Shown: positions 1 to 7,610 of the stretch, piece by piece
How the letters are laid out: each line of letters begins with the position of its first letter
Numbering within the stretch: the stretch's first letter is position 1
NCBI GenBank assembly: GCA_031273405.1
Contig: JAISRW010000119.1
Location: 1 to 18,476, forward strand
DNA length: 18,476 nucleotides
Direction: 5' to 3'
Origin: Treponema sp.
GTDB taxonomy: Bacteria > Spirochaetota > Spirochaetia > Treponematales > Breznakiellaceae
Program-made: the position numbers and the translations under genes
The notes under the pieces: model-generated
Told to the model about the DNA's origin: nothing
Seen by the model: the letters and a program-made list of their open reading frames with translations, nothing else
The model's database searches: none

Positions 1-1206
1 CTAGCGGCGCGGGAGCAGTTCCTCCAGGTAGTCTAAAAGAACGGGAGCGTAATCTTCTTCTATCCTTTTCGCGGCTTCCGTTAAAGCCCGGTTTTCCGCT
101 TCCGGTATGTTGACATGGCCTTCCCTTCCCGACACGTTAAAGGGGAGAAGGACGCTGTTCCCTTCGGCTGTATCCGTCAAATTGGCGTCTACCGTAAACC
201 GGACAAATTTATTCGACTGAGCCGGCAAATCCGTAGGCGCAAGGGCAAGGTTCGCCTCAAGCACGTAGCGCTGACCGGCGCCGCCGGTCCGGAAGCCGGC
301 TTTGCCCAGGGCCCGGGTAAAAGCGTTCTTTATACGATCAGAGCGATCTCCTGAAACCGTTACCCCTATGGGGATATTCCTGACTATCCCTGCCGCTTCG
401 AGCCGGTACTCGTCGCCTTTCTTCATGGTTCCGGGATTGATGTCCGTGGTATTCCCTACATAGGTAAGCACATTGGCGTAAAGGCGGCTGGCATCCGCGA
501 TGGCGGCCGCCAACTGATACCGGGAATATCCGTTAAGGGAATTTTTTTCCCCCGCGCTCATGGTGGTCAGATCCGTTATGATCCTCAAATTGGTCCGGAT
601 AAGATCGGCGTAGAGCACCGCTGTTTTTTCCTTTTCCATCACGGCGGCGGCGTAATAGACGCTGCCGCCGTCATACCAGACATCGGCGATCTCGGCGCCC
701 AAGAGGCTGTCCATCTCTGCGGAAGTGCTGATAGCCTGCTGAACCGAAACATCTTCCGACACTTTGATGGCGCCGCTCTTTACGGCTTCGGAATAGACGG
801 CAACGCTTTTCATTTCCGCCTGGATTGACTGGCCAAAAACAGCCGTCAAACTGGCCAGGGCGTTCCGCTCGGCCTGCTCCCGCAGGGGGCCAAAGCCTAC
901 GGCCGCCACATAGCGCCGGCTGTCGTAGACCAAACCGGGGGTGTCCACCCAGGCCGGCTTCCCCCTGTTCCCCTGGGCCGGAGGCTGGGCTGCCGGAGAC
1001 CCGCTGCCCGAAGGCTCCGCAGCGGCGGGTCTTGACAGGGGTTCCCCCCTGGCGGCGGCGTCCATGGCCGCCATAGCCTCTTCGACCGCGGATGCGGCTT
1101 CGTCCGCGGAAGAGTCGGCGCCTGTTGAAGCTCCGTCCGTCGAGGCGCATCCAAAGAGGGCGAAGGTCAAAAGAAAAGCTAAAATCATTGATATTATTTT
1201 AGGCAT
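1..1206 (-). CDS. LPP20-family lipoprotein
   Basis: Probable outer-envelope lipoprotein of 401 residues. The signal peptide ends in a lipobox, LFGC, with the lipidated Cys at residue 20. A low-complexity Ala/Ser/Pro linker (about 21-80) leads into an LPP20-type module beginning PAWVDTP (84-90), followed by the Gly-rich VGFG stretch and the RNALASL helix, roughly 84-200. The C-terminal half (about 265-400) is a second alpha/beta module that I do not recognise. The gene is complete: its TAG stop is the first codon at the window edge. The ATG lies inside the end of the upstream COG3014-like gene (13-bp overlap), so translation is probably coupled. The order LpoB-like, COG3014-like, LPP20 is a grouping I recall from many bacteria, which supports an envelope role. 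The exact function is unknown; LPP20 relatives include the flagellar lipoprotein FlgP. Confidence 0.85.
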   Translation of the reverse strand: MPKIISMILAFLLTFALFGCASTDGASTGADSSADEAASAVEEAMAAMDAAARGEPLSRPAAAEPSGSGSPAAQPPAQGNRGKPAWVDTPGLVYDSRRYVAAVGFGPLREQAERNALASLTAVFGQSIQAEMKSVAVYSEAVKSGAIKVSEDVSVQQAISTSAEMDSLLGAEIADVWYDGGSVYYAAAVMEKEKTAVLYADLIRTNLRIITDLTTMSAGEKNSLNGYSRYQLAAAIADASRLYANVLTYVGNTTDINPGTMKKGDEYRLEAAGIVRNIPIGVTVSGDRSDRIKNAFTRALGKAGFRTGGAGQRYVLEANLALAPTDLPAQSNKFVRFTVDANLTDTAEGNSVLLPFNVSGREGHVNIPEAENRALTEAAKRIEEDYAPVLLDYLEELLPRR

Positions 1207-2507
1207 ATAAACTCCGTTAAATTGAGATTGTTTTCACGAACCAAAAGGTTTTCCCGGCGATCGGTTCCTATCAAACCGTCGGCCCCGTAATAATTTATTG
1301 TCACCGAATAGATCCCCGGTTCCAGGTTTATTCCCCCCACAAAGGCGCAGGCGGGAAAATACCAGGATGTCCTGGTATCGGCCTTTTCGGTCGCTTCGGA
1401 GGCAACCTTGCCCAAAAGCCCGATGAGGGCGCCCAGGCCTTCCACCCTATCTTCCGCCGCACCGGCAAGGCCAGCGCTGGTCGTAGCCTTGATAATGGCC
1501 CGGGCGACGGATTTTAAAACAACCAGCGAATGCCTTGACTTAAAGGTTTCCCTGGCAACGGCGCTCATGTTTTCAATCACTTCAAGTTCAAAGCTTTCCC
1601 CGCCGTCCAGCACTATTTCGACGGCTCGTACCATTGAGGGACGATCAATCATCTTGGGAAGGGCAACTCTGGCAAAATTGTTCGGCGCGGGATAAGGGAG
1701 GGGGATAACTATGTTTTCCTCGCTTTTTATGGGAGATAAACCGGTAAAGGCTATCACATTGAGCCGCCCCAGCCCCCGGGATATGGCAAGCTCATCCTCC
1801 AGAGAAGAGGGCAGAGGGTTGGCGTATACCTCCGGGGCAAGCTCGTAGGCGGCTTTCAGCTCTTCCATATCGATCCGGGCGTCGTCGGCCGAACCGTTGC
1901 CGCGGTAAAAAAGAACCCCCAGATACCGGGCCAGGGCGGAATTGGAAAAACTGCTGGCCTCCCTGGCATAAGCGGTCGAGCTCAATTCGCTGCGGGAATC
2001 CAGCACCTTGGATTTGGCGGTTTCATACTTATCCGACAGGTAAAGCAGCTTTTCGTTGAGCCGCCGGATTTCTACCAGGGCGCCTTCAAGATCGCCGCGG
2101 TGATAATAATTAAGGGAATTGAAGACATTGATGTAGAGATCTTCGTAATCTTCGCCGGGATAATCTTTGACAGTATCGTTTACAATATAAGAAGCTATCG
2201 CCTGGCTGAGACTTTTGGTAAAAGCGTCCTCAATCAGCCGCTCGCCGGTTTCCAGATCCCGGGAGGATTCCTCCCAGAATCCGGCATAATGGCCTATCAT
2301 TCCCTGATCAAGATGAAAGAGAACGGCTTCCCGATTGGTATAAACCGGCTTTTTGGATCCCCCCTGGGCGGGAGAAATGAAAGGCTGGGAAAAAGCGGCC
2401 GCCTCCATGGCCGGGTCAATTTCTCCGTATACAGCACCGCCGCCGGCGCAGGAAAGAACAAGAAAGGCCGACAAAACGGCTGAAATTGCGGACTTTAGAA
2501 AGTTCAT
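1194..2507 (-). CDS. COG3014-like lipoprotein with TPR-like helices
   Basis: Lipoprotein of 437 residues; lipobox VLSC with Cys20. The middle (about 55-210) is helical and TPR-like, with regions such as AVLFHLDQGMIGHYAGF and SLNYYHRGDLEGALVEIRRL, which fits the uncharacterised COG3014 family. The C-terminal part (about 250-437) is beta-rich and ends in a domain with an NYYGADG stretch. The ATG is preceded by AAGGAG and a closer AGGTGGG, both good Shine-Dalgarno candidates. It lies 68 bp downstream of the LpoB-like gene, and a hairpin occupies the gap. It overlaps the following LPP20 gene by 13 bp. By family knowledge such proteins travel with LpoB and LPP20 lipoproteins; an envelope or peptidoglycan accessory role is inference. 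Confidence 0.8.
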   Translation of the reverse strand: MNFLKSAISAVLSAFLVLSCAGGGAVYGEIDPAMEAAAFSQPFISPAQGGSKKPVYTNREAVLFHLDQGMIGHYAGFWEESSRDLETGERLIEDAFTKSLSQAIASYIVNDTVKDYPGEDYEDLYINVFNSLNYYHRGDLEGALVEIRRLNEKLLYLSDKYETAKSKVLDSRSELSSTAYAREASSFSNSALARYLGVLFYRGNGSADDARIDMEELKAAYELAPEVYANPLPSSLEDELAISRGLGRLNVIAFTGLSPIKSEENIVIPLPYPAPNNFARVALPKMIDRPSMVRAVEIVLDGGESFELEVIENMSAVARETFKSRHSLVVLKSVARAIIKATTSAGLAGAAEDRVEGLGALIGLLGKVASEATEKADTRTSWYFPACAFVGGINLEPGIYSVTINYYGADGLIGTDRRENLLVRENNLNLTEFICLK

Positions 2508-2523
2508 CCCACCTTTACTCCTT

Positions 2524-2558
2524 GGAGCCGCGGACTTTCGGTCCGATTAACGGGCTCC
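2524..2558 (-). promoter_or_regulatory. Intercistronic hairpin between lpoB-like and COG3014-like genes
   Basis: GGAGCC (2524-2529) pairs with GGCTCC (2553-2558), enclosing a second stem CGGAC/GTCCG (2531-2535, 2541-2545). There is no T-run on either strand. On the transcript it ends immediately before the AAGGAG ribosome site of the 1194-2507 gene. It may therefore tune mRNA stability or initiation rather than terminate; this is inference. Confidence 0.5.
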
Positions 2559-2575
2559 TGGCTGCCGGCCGGCGC

Positions 2576-3199
2576 TTAGGGCCTGTAACCGGACCTGGAA
2601 ATAACCTTTTTTATTTCGCTGTTTTCGCCCATCCACAGCCTTGTATTGGTCTGAATATTGGTAAGCTCGGCGTAGACAAAGTAAGAGCGGACCGCGGTAC
2701 CACCCGCCTGGTCCACGCTGGATTTCACCGAACCCGTAAGCAGAAGATTAGCGCCGGTTTCCTTGCCCAGGGCCGAGGCGGTCTCTTCGCTGGCGTTGGT
2801 CTGCTGATCCTGCCTTTCCGTTCTGAGTTCTTCCCTTGTATCCCCGCCGGCGACAAAATCAAGCTTGCCGCTGTTCACGATGGCGACTTCCATGGATCTG
2901 GAAATGATGGAAGTATCGATATGCTCGCTGGAATCGTTCTTGAAGGAACCGACGAGACAGGCCGGCAGATCCCCCCCGTTTTGGCCGCCGAACTGCTGGA
3001 TATACTGGGCGACCCGGGGAGAATTGAGGCAATCGTTGATGAGGCTGGCGCAAACCAGACGAATATCGCTGTCGTTCCAGCGCCCGCTCAAATCCACTAC
3101 CGTATCCGCGTCGATGCGGCTTACCTTGGGGGTGGACGAACAGGCGGAAAAAACGATCAGCGCCGGGAGCAAAACCGCAAAGACTGTAAATTTTTTCAT
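2576..3199 (-). CDS. LpoB-like penicillin-binding protein activator lipoprotein
   Basis: Lipoprotein of 207 residues; lipobox FSAC with Cys20. The body matches the LpoB pattern: VVDLSGRWNDSD (about 31-42), ALINDCL-type helix, then a fold with VGSFKNDSSEHIDT, a long helix and a late ANLLLTGSV strand, closing with TRLWMGENSEIKK. LpoB proteins are outer-membrane lipoproteins that reach through the periplasm to stimulate class A penicillin-binding proteins. A longer frame opens upstream at 3259, but I chose the ATG at 3199 because it starts the MKKF signal peptide and has AGGAAGG six bases upstream. It heads the operon with the COG3014 and LPP20 genes. Which PBP it would activate cannot be told from the window. 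Confidence 0.85.
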   Translation of the reverse strand: MKKFTVFAVLLPALIVFSACSSTPKVSRIDADTVVDLSGRWNDSDIRLVCASLINDCLNSPRVAQYIQQFGGQNGGDLPACLVGSFKNDSSEHIDTSIISRSMEVAIVNSGKLDFVAGGDTREELRTERQDQQTNASEETASALGKETGANLLLTGSVKSSVDQAGGTAVRSYFVYAELTNIQTNTRLWMGENSEIKKVISRSGYRP

Positions 3200-3277
3200 A
3201 CTAAACCTTCCTAATATTAAGTATTTGACATTCAAAGCCGAGGTTCCAAAACCCGACATTTTGAGACTGCATCATTT

Positions 3278-3306
3278 AATTTATCTAGATCATATATCAT
3301 CAACAA
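3278..3306 (-). promoter_or_regulatory. Candidate sigma70-type promoter for the lpoB-like operon
   Basis: On the minus strand TTGTTG (3301-3306) and TAAATT (3278-3283) are separated by 17 bp, in an AT-rich stretch about 80 bp upstream of the ATG at 3199. Both boxes are only four-of-six type matches, so this is tentative. Confidence 0.3.
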
Positions 3307-3322
3307 AGTATTTTAAAGTGAT

Positions 3323-3352
3323 GCTTTTCCAAAACTTCAGTTTTGGGGAAGC
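3323..3352. repeat. Hairpin with CCAAAACT/AGTTTTGG core
   Basis: CCAAAACT (3329-3336) and AGTTTTGG (3339-3346) form an 8-bp core with a 2-base centre. Flanking GCTTTT/GGAAGC pairs extend the stem with two G-U pairs. The 13-mer TTTTCCAAAACTT in its left arm recurs at 15072-15084. It is the outermost of three hairpins downstream of the 3474-4307 gene. Confidence 0.6.
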
Positions 3353-3367
3353 AACCTTAAATTTAGG

Positions 3368-3397
3368 GGAAAAAGCGGGCTGCTGGCCGCTTTTTCC
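3368..3397. terminator. Hairpin, likely bidirectional terminator
   Basis: GGAAAAAGCGG (3368-3378) and CCGCTTTTTCC (3387-3397) are perfect 11-bp inverted arms with an 8-base loop. The T-run lies inside the arm, so the form is not canonical. Its place after the 3474-4307 stop codon supports termination. Confidence 0.5.
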
Positions 3398-3399
3398 AA

Positions 3400-3458
3400 G
3401 AGCCTGTCCCAAAACCGTGCGCTTTTAGCGCACCGTTAATTAGTTTTGGGACAGGCTC
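3400..3458. terminator. Nested 16-bp inverted repeat with AGCCTGTC core
   Basis: GAGCCTGTCCCAAAAC (3400-3415) and its exact complement (3443-3458) enclose a second hairpin, GTGCGC/GCGCAC (3417-3422, 3428-3433). It begins 16 bp beyond the stop codon of the 3474-4307 lipoprotein gene. It is probably the end of that transcript and also a member of a dispersed hairpin family seen at 11137-11201 and 18436-18457. Confidence 0.6.
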
Positions 3459-3473
3459 AAGTAGCAAAAGTTC

Positions 3474-4307
3474 TCACCCAAGCCGGGCAATCGCCAGGGT
3501 CCAGACCGCTTTGGTAAGCGGATCGATCCATATTTCCAGCACATAAAACCCGGTTAAAACCCCGCCGGCCCTTGTTCCCCTTTTGCTCACCGCCGAATAA
3601 TCCAGAAACCCGGAACCCCGGGAATTTTCGCTGCTACTCCAGGCCCTTGAGCTTTGGCTCTGTATTATTGCCAGGGCGGCGTTCTCGTAAGACGCGATAA
3701 CCGTGTCCCGGTGGGCGCCCCGGCGGCCTGCGTAACCTACTCCCGCGGCATAGCCCGAAATCAGCTCCGGCGGATTATCCACCCAGGCGGGTTTCCCGTC
3801 CGAACCGGCGGGCAGGGGGTGATCATACAGGAGCAGGCTGCCCCGGCAGCGGACTTTGACAAAAATCGCGTTTTCATTCCGGAAAACATCGGTATCCGGA
3901 TCATATTCAAGTTTTTCTATGTAATCTTTAAAATTTTGGTTATAACTCACCGAACTTGTTGTTTTTGAACGGTAATCCAGCAAACCGCCGCCCAAATTGG
4001 AATAGGAGCTTATTGTCCCTTCCACGCGCTCAAAGATAGAAACCTTTTTTGCCGCCTCTTCCAGAGCCAGATTAACGGATTCTTCCAGGCGGCTGCGGAT
4101 ACCCGCGACACCGGTAAAAACAAGCCGGCCGTTCTCGGGGAATGTGCTGATGCGGTTTTGGGACTCATCCCCGGGGAGAGACACCCCAAGGGGAGGCCGG
4201 GTTTGGCAGCCGCAAAAAAGGGGAAAAAGGCTGAACAATAAGCCCGCAAGAAACAGGCTTCCGGCCCGCGCAAACACGAACCGGAAGGGGGGGCCCAATC
4301 GATCCAC
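3474..4307 (-). CDS. LPP20-related lipoprotein
   Basis: Predicted lipoprotein of 277 residues. A long N-terminal hydrophobic segment ends LFCGC, with lipidation most likely at Cys34. The central part has FTGVAGI and a helix EESVNLALEEAAKK, then a second block GKPAWVDNPPE (about 172-182) and AAGVGYAGRRGAHRD. These repeat the PAWVD/GVG pattern of LPP20 proteins, so it is probably a diverged family member. It starts with GTG 8 bp after the stop of the upstream LPP20 gene (4316-4897). I see no Shine-Dalgarno sequence, so initiation by coupling is likely; a downstream GTG at codon 11 is an alternative. The function is unknown. Hairpins follow the stop codon. Confidence 0.75.
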   Translation of the reverse strand: MDRLGPPFRFVFARAGSLFLAGLLFSLFPLFCGCQTRPPLGVSLPGDESQNRISTFPENGRLVFTGVAGIRSRLEESVNLALEEAAKKVSIFERVEGTISSYSNLGGGLLDYRSKTTSSVSYNQNFKDYIEKLEYDPDTDVFRNENAIFVKVRCRGSLLLYDHPLPAGSDGKPAWVDNPPELISGYAAGVGYAGRRGAHRDTVIASYENAALAIIQSQSSRAWSSSENSRGSGFLDYSAVSKRGTRAGGVLTGFYVLEIWIDPLTKAVWTLAIARLG

Positions 4308-4315
4308 GGATACCG

Positions 4316-4897
4316 TTATTTTATTAACGGCTCGGGCTGGGAACTGTATTTATCCAGCCCCGCTTCCATCATTTTTTGGGCGTCCATGGCCTTGAATTCC
4401 GCATACCGGGAAGCTTCGCTTTCCACGACCTTGTTTACTTCGGATGCAACGGATTTGGACGCGTCGGCCTTGGTCATCTTTACCCGGACCCAAAGGGTTT
4501 TATTATCCGGGGTGGTCCAGCTTATGTCCCTCACGGCCCCCTGGAGGGTAGCCTGGGCCAGTTGGCGGCTAATGGATTCCTGGAATCCCAAGGCCGCGGT
4601 ATTGTCTATGCCGCCGGCTTCCCGCTGGTAATTGGTGACCATGCCCTGGGCTAAGGTCTGAAGCTGGCGGGCAATGTCGGCCCGGGCATCGGAGTCGGCC
4701 ATGGTCAGTCTCAAAGACATTGCGGCATTACTGGAAACACCGATGCCCCAAAGCATGTCTTCCGGGGCCTGTTCGTTGATCCATGGCGGCATGTTAGGAT
4801 CCGAAACCGCCTGAGGAGCGGCAGCCGGCGCCGAACCGCAGCCTGCGGCGAAAAGGGTCAAAAGCAATACCAAACCTGTAACTAAAGCTTTTTTCAT
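4316..4897 (-). CDS. LPP20-family lipoprotein, short form
   Basis: Lipoprotein of 193 residues with a clean signal peptide and lipobox FAAGC (Cys20). After a short Ala/Pro linker the LPP20 module begins at PPWINEQAPED (about 37-47), followed by GIGVSSNAAMSLRLTMADSD, a long helix with DARADIARQLQ, and a strand TLWVRVKMTKAD. This is the most typical LPP20 protein in the window and close to normal length for the family. GAGGAG sits 7 bases before the ATG. It is first of a two-gene operon with the 3474-4307 lipoprotein. The AT-rich stretch upstream (4905-4990) probably carries the promoter, but I could not pick a convincing -35/-10 pair. Outer-membrane location is inference. Confidence 0.87.
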   Translation of the reverse strand: MKKALVTGLVLLLTLFAAGCGSAPAAAPQAVSDPNMPPWINEQAPEDMLWGIGVSSNAAMSLRLTMADSDARADIARQLQTLAQGMVTNYQREAGGIDNTAALGFQESISRQLAQATLQGAVRDISWTTPDNKTLWVRVKMTKADASKSVASEVNKVVESEASRYAEFKAMDAQKMMEAGLDKYSSQPEPLIK

Positions 4898-5061
4898 ATA
4901 ATACTCCTCGTATTTTTTTAGTCCTTTATTTCAGACAAAGGGCTTCATTTGAATATATATCACCAAAATCAAAAAAAGTCCAGCTTATTTAACAGAGCAA
5001 CAGCACTTACTTTTTCAACTTCTGAAATCCCCTCAAAACCGTAATATTTACGAAGAAGAAC

Positions 5062-5195
5062 CTAACCGCCAAGTCGAAGCAGACCGTAGGTCTGACGAAC
5101 CGCGAACCTTCGGTTCGATGGTTCGATGGTTCGCAGTCGCATAAGTTTTTGTATCAAAACGCCTTTTTGGCTTCCTTCTTCGACTTTGCGGTTAG
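5062..5195. repeat. Large structured inverted repeat with inner hairpins
   Basis: This fills much of the 410-bp gene-free spacer 4898-5307. Outer arms 5062-5079 and 5178-5195 pair at 17 of 18 positions. Inside are CAGACC/GGTCTG (5080-5085, 5089-5094), then a two-step stem of CGAACC twice (5096-5101, 5103-5108) with GGTTCG twice (5112-5117, 5120-5125), a tandem ATGGTTCG (5118-5125, 5126-5133), and small GTTTT/AAAAC and GCC/GGC hairpins. The GAACCTTCGGTTCGAT segment recurs at 18333-18348. No coding capacity. It is either a mobile MITE-like repeat or a structured RNA. Confidence 0.65.
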
Positions 5196-5212
5196 AAATT
5201 CCTGAAACATGT

Positions 5213-5307
5213 AATCAATCATAGAGTTATGGGTCAAGTTTAGCCCAAGGGGCGGGGTATTAAACCCTTTTCTCTGAATCAATCATCGATTTGTGGGCCA
5301 AGTTTGG
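5213..5307. repeat. Imperfect 31-bp direct repeat, 64-bp period
   Basis: Copies at 5213-5243 and 5277-5307 match at 26 of 31 positions; both start AATCAATCAT and end with a GGG(T/C)CAAGTTT stretch. The second copy abuts the stop codon of the 5308-6222 gene. Between the copies is a GC-rich run (5243-5268) containing a weak GGGT/ACCC stem. The role is unknown. Confidence 0.6.
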
Positions 5308-6222
5308 TTATTCGCCCAATCCGCCGGGCGCCAGCGGACGCTTCAGGACGTCCCCGTTCAGGATAAAGACGACCCTGCCTTCCCGGAGGAGGCGGCGGTT
5401 GTTTTCGCCGGAGATTATTTTGAGGGCGTCTTCCTTGTCGATTATAGGGTCTGTCGGGCAGGCGCCGAACACTCCCCGGGCAAAAATCCTCAGGGGGTTG
5501 GGGCCGGCAAGTTCGGCAAGCTCCCCCTCAAGGCCGGAAGGGGTTGGGCGGAAGATGTTTTCCGCTACGGCGTACCGGACCATGGAGAATCCGCCGGGAC
5601 CCGGAGGCTCCAGCATGTTCCGGCTATAGATCTCCTGGGTATCGGTGTCCCGGATTTTGGGGAAAAGACAGGGCCGGACCAGGGCGGAACTATTTTTCCC
5701 GTGGATCGGCAGTTCTCCGTCGGCGATAATAATGACCCCGGTATAATCGGCGGCCGGGGAGGGGATAAGAGGCCGGGGAATATCCATGGTCCTGCGGAAC
5801 CGGGCCAGCAGGGAGCTTATGGCCCTTAAGCTCAGGGTATAGCGGCCGGTGATAAAGGCCAAATCCGCCGAAAGGCTGGGGGCTGTTTTTTGCGCCTCCG
5901 TGAACACCCTGTCCAGGGCGCTCAGATCCAGTTCTCCCCGGCGTATATAATCTTCTATCCTGGAGGCCGAATCCACCTGGAGGGAGAGGACGCAGGACCT
6001 TAAGATCGGGGAATATTCCCGAGCCAGGATTTCCTCCCCCCGGAACCGCCCCGCGGGGAGGGCGATTCCGGCGGACTTAAGATTGAGGCTCAAGGCGGCG
6101 TTTATTTCGCCCCGTTCCCATTCCAGCGAACCGGAGAGGCCGATATGTGCCGTCCCCGGACTCTGGGCCCGGGCGGGGAAACTTGAGGCAAGGGCCAGCA
6201 GAAGAAAAAACATCCTCTTCAT
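5308..6222 (-). CDS. Secreted protein with FlgP/LPP20-associated C-terminal module
   Basis: Periplasmic or surface protein of 304 residues. The signal peptide ends ARA at 17-19, the signal peptidase I type, with no lipobox. The N-terminal half is not recognisable. The C-terminal half shows YTGVIIIADG (160-169), PCLFPKIRD (184-192), EIYS, MVRYAV (214-219), then NPLRIFARGVFG (242-253), DKEDALKI and REGRVVFIL (280-288). This order recalls the block in FlgP/LPP20-associated proteins (YTG-x-DARG, P-x-l-x-PKI-x-D, EVYG, NPL-x-v-xA-x-G, CRVV), but the match is from memory. It starts 2 bp after the lytic transglycosylase stop; no clear ribosome site, so coupled translation is likely (ATG at codon 4 is an alternative). 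Last gene of the operon. Confidence 0.75.
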   Translation of the reverse strand: MKRMFFLLLALASSFPARAQSPGTAHIGLSGSLEWERGEINAALSLNLKSAGIALPAGRFRGEEILAREYSPILRSCVLSLQVDSASRIEDYIRRGELDLSALDRVFTEAQKTAPSLSADLAFITGRYTLSLRAISSLLARFRRTMDIPRPLIPSPAADYTGVIIIADGELPIHGKNSSALVRPCLFPKIRDTDTQEIYSRNMLEPPGPGGFSMVRYAVAENIFRPTPSGLEGELAELAGPNPLRIFARGVFGACPTDPIIDKEDALKIISGENNRRLLREGRVVFILNGDVLKRPLAPGGLGE

Positions 6223-6224
6223 TT

Positions 6225-7610
6225 TTATTTTATCGGCGTTTTAAGGTTTCTTCCCTCACGCAGAATATCATTTAAACCCATCCCGTTAACCCCGGCCAGA
6301 ACTTCGGGGTCCACATCGTATGCCATGGCTATGGACCAGAGGGTTTCCCCGGTTTTGACCAGGTGGTTCCCTTCAAAAGCCAGGCCTTCGGTCCGGGCTG
6401 TGGGCCGCCTGTAGGGTCCGGTTTCCTTGAACACCGGGATGAAGAGCCGGGCCCCTATTCTGAGGTATTCCGCCCGGATGCCGGGATTGGCGTCCAGGAT
6501 CTGGTTCACCTTTATCCCGTAGTGGTTTGCCAGGGCCAGAAGGGTATCCCCGGAACTGATCGTATGGAAATAGTGCTTCACAAGCTGGAGATCCTTCCGG
6601 GCCAGAACGGCTGTTATCTTTTCCGCGTCGGCGCCCCTGACTTTGAGGTAATAGTTTCCCCCAGGCGGGATAACGTTGAAGGTGAGCTCCCGGTTGGCGC
6701 TTTTCAGGATTTCCGCGTCCACCCCGGCCTCGGCGGCCAGGATGTTCAAATCCGCGGAACGTTCCGCCGTTACCCTGACCCACCGGGGGTCCTCGGGCCA
6801 GAGGGGAAGGAGGCCGAAACGCCGGGGGTTGGAGAGTATATGGGCCGCCGCCAGGAGTTTGGGCACATAGTGGACGGTTTCGCTTTTGAAGAGCTTTTTT
6901 TCCGAGAGGAGCCAGTAGTCCCGGATTCCGCTGCTCTTGATGGTGCGGTTCACCGCCCCCAGGCCCGCGTTGTAGGCGGCCAGGGCGAGAGGCCAATCGC
7001 CCAGATATTTGTAGTTTTCTTCCAGCTTTCTGAGGGCTCCCTGGGTGGATTTCCAAAAATCCCGCCGTTCGTCTATCCAGTCATTGACCTTCATATCAAA
7101 GGGCCCGATGCTGTTTTTCATGAACTGCCAAAGCCCCGCCGCTCCGGATCTGCTCAGGGCGGAGGCCAGAAACTGGGACTCGATTACCGGCAGATAGACG
7201 AGTTCGGGAGGCAACCCCCTTTCTTCGATCTCCCGCTGTATAAAAGCCATGTAAGGGCCTGCCCGGTCCATCACCGCCCTCAGCCAGGCCAGACCCTGGG
7301 GGCTTGAATACTGCCGGATATAATGCCGGGTAAGGCTTTTTTCCAGGGAACCGGGGCTTAACAGGGAAAGAGGGTTCCGGAAAAAGGCTTCTTCGCCCCC
7401 GGAGGCCGAAGATGGAGGGAGATCGCCCCGGCCGGCGGGATGATCCGGCCCGGGAGCGAGGCGGACCCTCTGGGGCCGGGAAGGCTCCGCCCGGCCGGGG
7501 AGATATTCTTCGTTTTCCTGGACGATCAGGGTTTCTCCGGCGGCCCCAAGGCCGGGGATTAAGCAAAAGACCGCAAAGAACACGAATACCGCGAGGCTAA
7601 AATTTTTCAC
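6225..7610 (-). CDS. MltD-like membrane-associated lytic transglycosylase with two LysM modules
   Basis: A 461-residue enzyme that would cleave peptidoglycan glycan strands to 1,6-anhydro-muropeptides. A Sec signal peptide (about 1-25) has no convincing lipobox, unlike E. coli MltD. The SLT domain (about 120-230) shows the catalytic Glu144 in VIESQF, GLWQFM (159-164) and AAYNAG (211-216). Two LysM modules follow, at about 348-392 (SSGDTL) and 416-459 (KTGETLWSIA), which bind peptidoglycan. The open frame extends to 7772, but I chose the GTG at 7610: it starts the signal peptide and has GGGAG nine bases upstream. This start overlaps the upstream TPR lipoprotein gene by 14 bp. It lies mid-operon between that lipoprotein and the secreted 304-residue protein. 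Confidence 0.9.
   Translation of the reverse strand: MKNFSLAVFVFFAVFCLIPGLGAAGETLIVQENEEYLPGRAEPSRPQRVRLAPGPDHPAGRGDLPPSSASGGEEAFFRNPLSLLSPGSLEKSLTRHYIRQYSSPQGLAWLRAVMDRAGPYMAFIQREIEERGLPPELVYLPVIESQFLASALSRSGAAGLWQFMKNSIGPFDMKVNDWIDERRDFWKSTQGALRKLEENYKYLGDWPLALAAYNAGLGAVNRTIKSSGIRDYWLLSEKKLFKSETVHYVPKLLAAAHILSNPRRFGLLPLWPEDPRWVRVTAERSADLNILAAEAGVDAEILKSANRELTFNVIPPGGNYYLKVRGADAEKITAVLARKDLQLVKHYFHTISSGDTLLALANHYGIKVNQILDANPGIRAEYLRIGARLFIPVFKETGPYRRPTARTEGLAFEGNHLVKTGETLWSIAMAYDVDPEVLAGVNGMGLNDILREGRNLKTPIK

Noticed and set aside
2486..3214. 242-codon plus-strand frame opposite the LpoB-like gene
   Set aside because: It is antisense to a gene with a clear lipobox, ribosome site and family pattern; the antisense product shows no recognisable domain.
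5062..5195. CRISPR array
   Set aside because: The repeated GGTTCG units are too short and contiguous, with no regular spacers and no cas genes in the window.
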